From: Leptospira adleri
GTDB lineage: Bacteria > Spirochaetota > Leptospiria > Leptospirales > Leptospiraceae
Direction: 5' to 3'
DNA: 24,209 nucleotides
NCBI RefSeq assembly: GCF_002811985.1
Contig: NZ_NPDU01000067.1
Coordinates: forward strand, 1 to 24,209
Shown here: one piece after another, positions 19,698 to 24,209 of the stretch
Numbering within the stretch: position 1 is the first letter of the stretch
Layout of the letters: each line of letters begins with the position of its first letter
Notes under the pieces: model-generated
Told to the model about the DNA's origin: nothing
What the model saw: only the letters and a program-made list of their open reading frames with translations
The model's database searches: none
Program-made: the position numbers and the translations under genes

Positions 19698-21929
19698 ATG
19701 AAAAAACCATATCTACCATTGAACGTTAGAATTCGATCTTTTTGGAAATTTGCGCTTGTTCCATCGATTCTTCTTTTCCATTTTTCAAACTGTCTTACGG
19801 ACAAAGGAAATAAGAATTCTCCTTTTTTCTTTTTTCCGTCCGGGATCAGCTCCGCTTCCTCTGCGGTTGCTCCTAACGTGATTCCGATTCCGGATCCTTC
19901 CGTTTCTCCGCTTCAGGGAAACATTACGTATTCTTCTTCGAATCCGATTTATGTCAGCGGCCAGACCGGTGCGATCGAGTATGTCGACGTTCAATGGAGC
20001 AGCTCGATGGCCGCCTCTTACGAAGTTAGATACGGTTCCACAAACTGTTCGGACGGAAACTTGGATAGTTCCGGTTCGATCTCTGCGTCCACTTCCAATA
20101 CCTCTCGAATACACGCAATCTCAGGCGTAACTCCTTTGAACGTCGGAAACAACTCGATCCGGCTATGTCTTTTCGATGCGACCGCTTCCACGCTCTGGGA
20201 TTCTTACACGTTAACCGTCACAAGGGACGATACCGCTCCGACCGTAAGTTTTACTCCTTCGGCGGGAACATACGGCTCTTTGGCTCCGAACGTTTCGATA
20301 TCTTGTTCGGACACCGGAAACTCCGGTTGCAATCAAATCGCTTATCGATCGGACGGAAGCGCCGCGGGAATTTCCAATGGAGGGAGCGCAGCAGCCGGAA
20401 GCTCGCTTTTTTCATCTTCGATCGCACTTTCGAACAATACCACCACCAATTTCAGCGCTGTCGCCGTCGACAAAGCGGGTAACGTAGGCTCGGCAAACAC
20501 GGCGTCATACGTCGTCGCCTTCGGAAATCCCACCGTCACAATCGTTTCGTTGAGTAAAAATATTATCAAGGGAAGCGATAGCTCGTCTCTCCAATGGAAA
20601 TCGGACATCGCTGGAAATTATTCGATTCGTGTAGGCGGAACGAATTGTACTGACGGAACCTCTTTAACGAGCGGAGCCGCGAGCGCAAATACCAACGTCA
20701 CTTACGGAATTTCCGGTACGGACATGAGCGCGGGCACAAATACGATTCGCATCTGTCTTACCACGGCCGGCTCCAATCAGGGAAGCAGCTCCACTTCGTT
20801 GGTTAGGGACGACGTATCTCCGCAGATTATCTCGACTTCTCCGGCCCTCGCTCCGAGTACAACCGCCTACGCGTTAAGCGTCACACAACGTTCCTTCAGC
20901 CTGACGTTCAACGAAGATATGGACACTTCTTCCACTCCCAATCCTCAGCATCGAGATCAAACAACGACGGGAGATCCGGAAATCAAATGGCCCGGGGCAA
21001 TCGGAACTTGGAGCGCCGATAAAAGGACTTATACTTTAGATATTCAGAGCAACCTTCCCGAGTGGCATAAATTTTATCTGCTCTATACCAGCGCTTCTTT
21101 TAAAGACGTCGCAGGAAATGCGGTGGCTTCGAGTCCGACCGTCTCGGTCGTTTCGGGAAACATTTCGCTCAATTACGGAACGATCAACGACGTTCGAAAT
21201 TTATTGGCTTCGGATACGAAGCAAACGACTTGCACCGATACGTTAGGCGCGACCGTTGCTTGCGCCGGAACCGGTCAAGACGGAGATCTAAACTTCTTAC
21301 CTTCCGGCCTGCTTTTACCCGGATTCTTAAGCGGATATCCGAGCGATTTCGTGACGGTAGATACCAAAAATCTTCGATACTGGAAAACTTGCTTATACGA
21401 TTACGAATGGAACGGGACGACTTGTGTGAAACAGTGTGCGATGAATCAGATGTGGGATGGAACCGGTTGTGTCGCAGACGCTGGAAATCCTTATAAGACT
21501 TTCAATCGATCCGTAGAGGATTGCTCCAAATTGAATTTAAGAAATTCCGGCGCGGGTTACGCGGGCAAGAAGAATTGGAGAGTTCCCACTTTAGCGGAAT
21601 ATTACACAATTCTTGAATACAACGGGACCAACGGAAACGAAACCATTCCGGAGACTTACTTCCCCGGGGCTCTTAGGGATAACTATCAGAGATACTGGAC
21701 GAGCACAAACGCGATCACGATCAGCGCCGCCAACCGAACCTCTCTAAGTCCGGCGATCGATCCGTTGTCCAACGGCCCGATCAATTATTCCGCAATTTCT
21801 TCCTTACAGTCCTGGGGCGCTTGGTCCGTTTCGATCTTTGGCGGAATCACACAACCGAACAACAAAGTTAAGTCGGCTTCTTGGAATTGGCCTACTTATA
21901 ATTTCACTTCTCTTTGTATCGCCGATTGA
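19698..21929 (+). CDS. Surface lipoprotein with Ig-like repeats and DUF1566 (Lcl) C-terminal domain
   Basis: 743 residues. The signal peptide ends in a relaxed lipobox, HFSNC (lipidated Cys32). Modules in order: Ig-like A (about 80-178); a chitobiase C-terminal-like module (about 180-275, CNQIAYRSDGSAAG and VAVDKAGNVG); Ig-like B (about 280-373); a bacterial Ig/SbsA-like module (about 374-487, LTFNEDMDTSS and FKDVAGNAVASSP); and the DUF1566 domain (about 490-743, NWRVPTLAEYYTILEYNGTN and RYWTST). A and B repeat one pattern: TNC-(S/T)-DG, IRLCL/IRICL and RDD. Probably exposed on the outer membrane as an adhesin or binding protein. ATG 19698 has GGAGG eight bases upstream. It is followed 13 bases later by a small DUF1566 gene, forming an operon. 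Confidence 0.82.
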   Translation: MKKPYLPLNVRIRSFWKFALVPSILLFHFSNCLTDKGNKNSPFFFFPSGISSASSAVAPNVIPIPDPSVSPLQGNITYSSSNPIYVSGQTGAIEYVDVQWSSSMAASYEVRYGSTNCSDGNLDSSGSISASTSNTSRIHAISGVTPLNVGNNSIRLCLFDATASTLWDSYTLTVTRDDTAPTVSFTPSAGTYGSLAPNVSISCSDTGNSGCNQIAYRSDGSAAGISNGGSAAAGSSLFSSSIALSNNTTTNFSAVAVDKAGNVGSANTASYVVAFGNPTVTIVSLSKNIIKGSDSSSLQWKSDIAGNYSIRVGGTNCTDGTSLTSGAASANTNVTYGISGTDMSAGTNTIRICLTTAGSNQGSSSTSLVRDDVSPQIISTSPALAPSTTAYALSVTQRSFSLTFNEDMDTSSTPNPQHRDQTTTGDPEIKWPGAIGTWSADKRTYTLDIQSNLPEWHKFYLLYTSASFKDVAGNAVASSPTVSVVSGNISLNYGTINDVRNLLASDTKQTTCTDTLGATVACAGTGQDGDLNFLPSGLLLPGFLSGYPSDFVTVDTKNLRYWKTCLYDYEWNGTTCVKQCAMNQMWDGTGCVADAGNPYKTFNRSVEDCSKLNLRNSGAGYAGKKNWRVPTLAEYYTILEYNGTNGNETIPETYFPGALRDNYQRYWTSTNAITISAANRTSLSPAIDPLSNGPINYSAISSLQSWGAWSVSIFGGITQPNNKVKSASWNWPTYNFTSLCIAD

Positions 21930-21942
21930 TCAGGAGGTCAAC

Positions 21943-22542
21943 ATGCAAGCAAAACAAAAACATTCTTTCTTTCACTTCTCTCTCTTTGGAATTTGTATCT
22001 TATTCGGATCCTTGTTTCCCTTACATCCTTACGGGGGGCCCTTTTCGGATAATCTGGACGGAACCATTTCGGCCGGAGGAGGACTGATTTGGCAAAAATG
22101 TTCCATGGGTCAAGGTGTGACGGTTTGCAGCACGCCCGCCGCGACCACTTCGGATTGGGCGACTGCATTAAATTATTGTAATACGTTATCCTTGGCCGGA
22201 CGAACTTGGCGCGTGCCGAATGTCAAAGAACTTTCCGGTCTTTTGGATTACGGAAAGACAGATTTGCCGGTGATCAACCGCGCGGTGTTCCCGAACACGG
22301 TGGGAAGCTATTACTGGACGTCGACCTCCGGAATTTCTACCGGGACCAGCCCGAACACGGCAACTGATAACGATCCTTTGGCCTATATCACGACTTCAGA
22401 TAACGATAACGCCTATCGTATCCCGAGAAACGTCAAATATCGAGCGATGGCCTACGTCGCCGATTTTAGAATGGGAGGAATCATAGAATTTCCAAAAAGC
22501 AACTCTGCGAACGTCTATGTGCGCTGTGTGAGCGGTCCGTAA
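21943..22542 (+). CDS. Small secreted DUF1566 (Lcl-domain) protein
   Basis: 199 residues. An N-terminal hydrophobic signal (FFHFSLFGICILFGSLFPL) is followed by a single DUF1566 domain: FSDNLDGTISAGGGLIWQKC, WATALNYCNTLSLAGRTWRV, PNVKELSGLLDY, YYWTSTSG and the closing NVYVRCVSGP. These motifs are the standard Lcl landmarks and mirror the C-terminus of the preceding lipoprotein. Likely secreted or surface-held; its binding partner is unknown. The start is fixed by AGGAGG five bases before ATG 21943. An in-frame upstream extension to 21838 lies inside the previous gene and has no such site. A strong hairpin terminator follows 38 bases after the stop. Confidence 0.82.
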   Translation: MQAKQKHSFFHFSLFGICILFGSLFPLHPYGGPFSDNLDGTISAGGGLIWQKCSMGQGVTVCSTPAATTSDWATALNYCNTLSLAGRTWRVPNVKELSGLLDYGKTDLPVINRAVFPNTVGSYYWTSTSGISTGTSPNTATDNDPLAYITTSDNDNAYRIPRNVKYRAMAYVADFRMGGIIEFPKSNSANVYVRCVSGP

Positions 22543-22579
22543 ATCGTATCATCCCGATACTTCCCCATCTCCGTTTCAA

Positions 22580-22620
22580 GCCGTGACCTAAGGCTTCGCC
22601 TTTGTCACGGCGTTTTCTTT
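22580..22620 (+). terminator. Intrinsic terminator of the DUF1566 operon
   Basis: GCCGTGAC (22580-22587) pairs with GTCACGGC (22604-22611). An inner AAGGC-TTC-GCCTT stem sits on top, with a small mismatch between the two parts, and GTTTTCTTT follows. A good rho-independent terminator. Confidence 0.8.
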
Positions 22621-22792
22621 CATCGGATTCTTAATCAAATCGTAACACAAGGCGGATGAGAATTTCGTTTTTTCCGACATATCGTCAGATTTATCGCTAA
22701 AAACCCAAAGAGACTTCCGGTTCGATTCGAATTCATTTACAGTGCGTCCCAAAACCTCATTTGATTTTGTCGGAAAGATCAAGCCGCAAGGT
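22621..22792. other. Intergenic between two hairpins
   Basis: No gene recognised. A 64-codon frame on the minus strand has no ribosome site or family resemblance. GTCCCAAAAC near 22746 resembles one arm of the hairpin that follows. Confidence 0.4.
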
Positions 22793-22820
22793 CCTGTCCC
22801 AGTTTTGGGACAGGTTTCTT
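22793..22820 (+). terminator. Hairpin with T-run (second terminator or intergenic repeat)
   Basis: CCTGTCCCA and TGGGACAGG form a perfect 9-bp stem with a GTTT loop, followed by TTTCTT. It may back up the first terminator or be one copy of a dispersed GTCCCA hairpin family. Confidence 0.6.
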
Positions 22821-23073
22821 AAACGAATTCGCTTATCAAAAACCAACTTTCTATAAAAACAGAACTTTTACATACCGTTAGAAATAAATTTCTGATCGAT
22901 GAGTCCGTCTCGATGTCGCGAGCAAGATGTCGACTTAAAAAATCACAATGCAAAAGTTTTTAAATTATCATTAGCCAATTCCATAAAAGGACAAATAAAG
23001 TTTAGTGGATGTAAATTATAGAACAAGGATCAATCTGCGCAAAAGTGTGGTATAACACACTGGGTGCCAAGGA
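22821..23073. other. Upstream region of the EAL gene
   Basis: AT-rich DNA with no recognisable gene. Just before the next gene an inverted repeat GTGTG-GTATAA-CACAC (23045-23060) encloses TATAAC, a possible -10 box, so a protein bound there could control the promoter. No good -35 hexamer stands at the right distance. Confidence 0.4.
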
Positions 23074-24209
23074 ATGAATTTTTTAAAAAGCGAAAGAGAA
23101 TCGACGACGAACCCATCCGGAAAAATCAGATGCAGCTTTCAGGGAGAATGTATCGAATTTGATCCGATCATCAAAATGGAACTCTTAGAATCGCCCGATC
23201 TAAAATCTAAACTCTCGAATCTTGTAGCATCGATAGCTCAATTCTCAAAACAGAATCAAAACAACTCGAAAACATTCGAACTCTTTATGGAGATCGTAAC
23301 GGAAAACGAAAATACCTATCATCTTTACGCGCTTGTTTATCGGAACAAAGAAGAGATAACGTTTGAACTCACAAAGATACCGGCGATACCGAATTCCCAA
23401 GTTAAAATGATCGCGAACAAACAAAGAATCAACGCACACAGAGCGGAATTGAGATCATTCTTTGGAAAATCGCGTTTTGCTTTTTTCTTAATCGAAGTTC
23501 AATTCATCTCCGCAAAAGGATTGCCGGAACCCGGAAACGAATCTTTCGAACACGTGTTCATGGACGTGTCCACGGAAATTTTCACGCTCACGAGCGGTAA
23601 AACTAGGATCATACGATATTCTCAAAATAAAATTTTAGTTATGATACCCGTCGAAAGCGAAAAATTCAATCCCTCGGTTCTATCAAAGCACATCATTTCC
23701 ATCATGGATTACCCGATCTCTTATCATGAAACCGAATTGTTCTTTAAAATTTCGATCGGCGCTTATCTGATGAAAGATCAAAAAGAATCGTTCAAAAAAA
23801 TCAGATCCAAACTTACGGAATCTCTAAAGAAAGCGGTAAAATATCCTTTCAGTCATTATATTCTCGGAGAACACGAGGAAGAAATAGAAAGACAAAAGGC
23901 AATTCAACTTTATTCCTCTTTAAAGAATTCGATCTTCAACGACGAACTGGTACTCAAGTATCAGCCGATCCTGAATGCCGGATCTAAAAAAATCGAATTT
24001 GTGGAAACGCTCACAAGATGGGTCCATTCGGTAAACGGAAACATCAGTCCCGAAATTTTTATACCGATCGCGGAAACTTCCGGACTGATTCTTACGATCG
24101 GAGAATGGGTCATGAAGAACGCGATCAGTGAAATTTCGATTCTTAGAAAAGTGTCCGGCATCGATCCCGATTGTAAGTTAACGATCAACGTTTCGCCGAT
24201 TCAATTAAA
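23074..24209 (+). CDS. EAL-domain protein with degenerate GGDEF region (C-terminus beyond right edge)
   Basis: The first 378 codons are visible. The N-terminal part (about 1-125) is not recognised. Residues about 130-265 follow the strand order of a GGDEF domain (FAFFLIEVQFI, RIIRYSQNKILVMIP, FFKISIGAYLM). The signature itself is replaced by YSQNK, so it cannot be a cyclase. The EAL domain starts near 275 (LKYQPILNAGSKK) with Glu311 in ETLTRW and Asn372 in INVSP; the remaining catalytic residues lie outside the window. Probably a c-di-GMP phosphodiesterase or sensor. ATG 23074 is preceded by AAGG at too short a distance for a normal ribosome site, so initiation may be weak or unusual. Confidence 0.8.
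   Translation, partial: MNFLKSERESTTNPSGKIRCSFQGECIEFDPIIKMELLESPDLKSKLSNLVASIAQFSKQNQNNSKTFELFMEIVTENENTYHLYALVYRNKEEITFELTKIPAIPNSQVKMIANKQRINAHRAELRSFFGKSRFAFFLIEVQFISAKGLPEPGNESFEHVFMDVSTEIFTLTSGKTRIIRYSQNKILVMIPVESEKFNPSVLSKHIISIMDYPISYHETELFFKISIGAYLMKDQKESFKKIRSKLTESLKKAVKYPFSHYILGEHEEEIERQKAIQLYSSLKNSIFNDELVLKYQPILNAGSKKIEFVETLTRWVHSVNGNISPEIFIPIAETSGLILTIGEWVMKNAISEISILRKVSGIDPDCKLTINVSPIQL

Noticed and set aside
22588..22782. Minus-strand frame of 64 codons between two hairpins
   Set aside because: No ribosome site, no recognisable motif, and it overlaps the terminator hairpin.

Overview
The window looks like a chromosomal segment of a Leptospira species. This rests on protein style rather than any marker: spirochaetal lipoproteins with relaxed lipoboxes (Phe-Trp-Asn-Cys, Phe-Ser-Asn-Cys), AraC regulators with membrane-spanning N-termini, DUF1566/Lcl surface proteins, long PAS-GAF histidine kinases and a neuropathy-target-esterase-like phospholipase. 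By eye the base composition is in the low-to-mid 40s % G+C, which would fit one of the higher-GC Leptospira species better than L. interrogans. No phage, transposase or CRISPR genes are visible.

Left part (1-6.4 kb): the N-terminus of a chemotaxis receptor runs off the left edge (minus strand), followed by a transglutaminase-like protein (minus). A compact plus-strand operon then encodes a haem-binding lipoprotein, a YceI-family protein and a DUF5777 beta-barrel protein. The genes overlap by 4 bases (TTGA, ATGA), and a perfect 17-base palindrome lies just upstream. Facing it is a 731-residue membrane-anchored protein whose Gly/Pro-rich middle is bracketed by two copies of one helical module. 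A hotdog-fold thioesterase is divergent from that gene.

Accessory-looking patch (6.4-7.2 kb): tRNA-Leu(CAA), a decayed direct repeat of its 3' half, a GC-rich hairpin, and 2.3 copies of a 153-bp tandem repeat. The last partial copy supplies the stop codon of a DoxX-like membrane protein.

Signalling block (7.6-16.7 kb, all minus strand): in transcription order, a CNB-patatin phospholipase, a PAS/GAF histidine kinase, a CheY/Rcp1-like response regulator, a receiver-kinase with a degenerate C-terminal receiver, a receiver-EAL c-di-GMP phosphodiesterase and an unknown 258-residue protein. Overlapping ends in the kinase part imply co-translation. This suggests a phosphorelay that ends in c-di-GMP turnover, possibly with cyclic-nucleotide input on the lipase.

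Right part (17-24.2 kb, plus strand): two membrane-AraC regulators in tandem, then a 743-residue lipoprotein with Ig-like repeats and a DUF1566 C-terminus, then a small secreted DUF1566 protein. Two hairpin terminators follow. The window ends inside a second EAL protein whose GGDEF-like part is degenerate.
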